Positions 63,748 to 64,000 of a stretch of DNA of 64,000 bases are shown here, piece after piece (the first letter of the stretch is position 1; the number at the start of each line of letters is the position of its first letter). The position numbers were made by a program, and so were the translations under genes. Source of the DNA: Bog-366 sp963722555 (GTDB lineage Bacteria > Acidobacteriota > Terriglobia > UBA7540); assembly GCA_963722555.1 (NCBI GenBank), contig CAVRNQ010000003.1, forward strand, positions 558,001-622,000, read 5' to 3'. Under the pieces are notes generated by a model. It did no database searches, was not told the DNA's origin, and worked only from the letters and a program-made list of their open reading frames with translations.

Positions 63748-64000
63748 TGAAGAGGGGTGTTTTCCGACATCGAGTCAACCGAGAACCACGTGGACTCCGG
63801 CCCGGGGGGAACAGTATCTTCCCCGAGTTCGCACTGCCATCAAATCTGGAGCCCGCGCCCGCTCTGCAACTTCCTCGACCCTTTGACGCCCCTGTGAATA
63901 AGCCGCTCTTTGCGGTCGATCGAGTTTTTAGCAGGGACACGGGCCAATTCAGATGATCAAAAGGGGCCAAGCCAACTTGACAAAAGCATCGGTATCTGAG
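63748..64000. other. Terminal region without a gene
   Basis: No frame of protein-like composition. The sequence continues past the window. Confidence 0.3.

Overview
The window looks like a GC-rich chromosomal segment from an Acidobacteriota-type soil bacterium, possibly a metagenome-derived contig. This is an inference from gene content, not a phylogeny. The pointers are an Oar-like TonB-dependent receptor with a carboxypeptidase-regulatory N-terminal domain, two large Ser/Thr kinases fused to PD40 and TolB/TPR sensor halves, Tat-exported Gfo/Idh/MocA oxidoreductases, S46 and DUF885 peptidases, a DUF5916 barrel protein, and an Acidobacteria-style kdp locus with an outer-membrane porin.

Layout. 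1-9.5 kb: two nucleotide-sugar dehydrogenases flank proBA, followed by a DUF5916 outer-membrane protein and a CBS-domain protein. 9.5-22 kb: an S46 dipeptidyl-peptidase, a GAF protein, inositol-phosphate synthase, an FHA-GAF-PP2C phosphatase, a DUF885 peptidase, an aldo/keto reductase, an exported methyltransferase, a Tat oxidoreductase and an M48 protease. 23-29.5 kb: an unusual RDD / esterase-like / HELGH membrane fusion, a sodium:solute symporter with a small membrane protein, an internally deleted enolase-superfamily gene and a RhaT-type transporter. 29.5-41.2 kb: a complete kdp potassium locus with kdpD split into one catalytic kinase gene and two stand-alone sensor genes, plus small ORFs, kdpFABC and a porin. 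41.3-50.3 kb: a second Tat oxidoreductase, an HD-GYP/PilZ cyclic-di-GMP pair, a TPR protein and the large TonB-dependent receptor. 50.8-52.5 kb: a B12-binding radical SAM protein. 52.8-57.4 kb: a decayed island that starts at the 3' half of a tRNA-Thr gene and holds remnants of a pentapeptide protein, a C5 DNA methyltransferase and an adenine-type restriction-methylase, with two small cargo-like genes. 57.7-62.9 kb: two tandem paralogous Ser/Thr kinases. 62.9-64 kb: mostly gene-free, with the 3' remnant of a pcm gene.

Intergenic space holds several repeat families. One is a ~200-bp non-coding element with 16-bp perfect terminal inverted repeats (two full copies, plus pieces). Another is a set of GTAGCGC-bounded inverted repeats. 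There are also REP-like CCCTCTCC/CCCCTCC palindromes and three arrays of 7-bp tandem repeats. The most unusual coding item is the RDD / esterase-like / HELGH fusion at 23360-25792. The split KdpD arrangement, in which one sensor copy has lost its Walker B acidic pair, is the strongest regulatory oddity.
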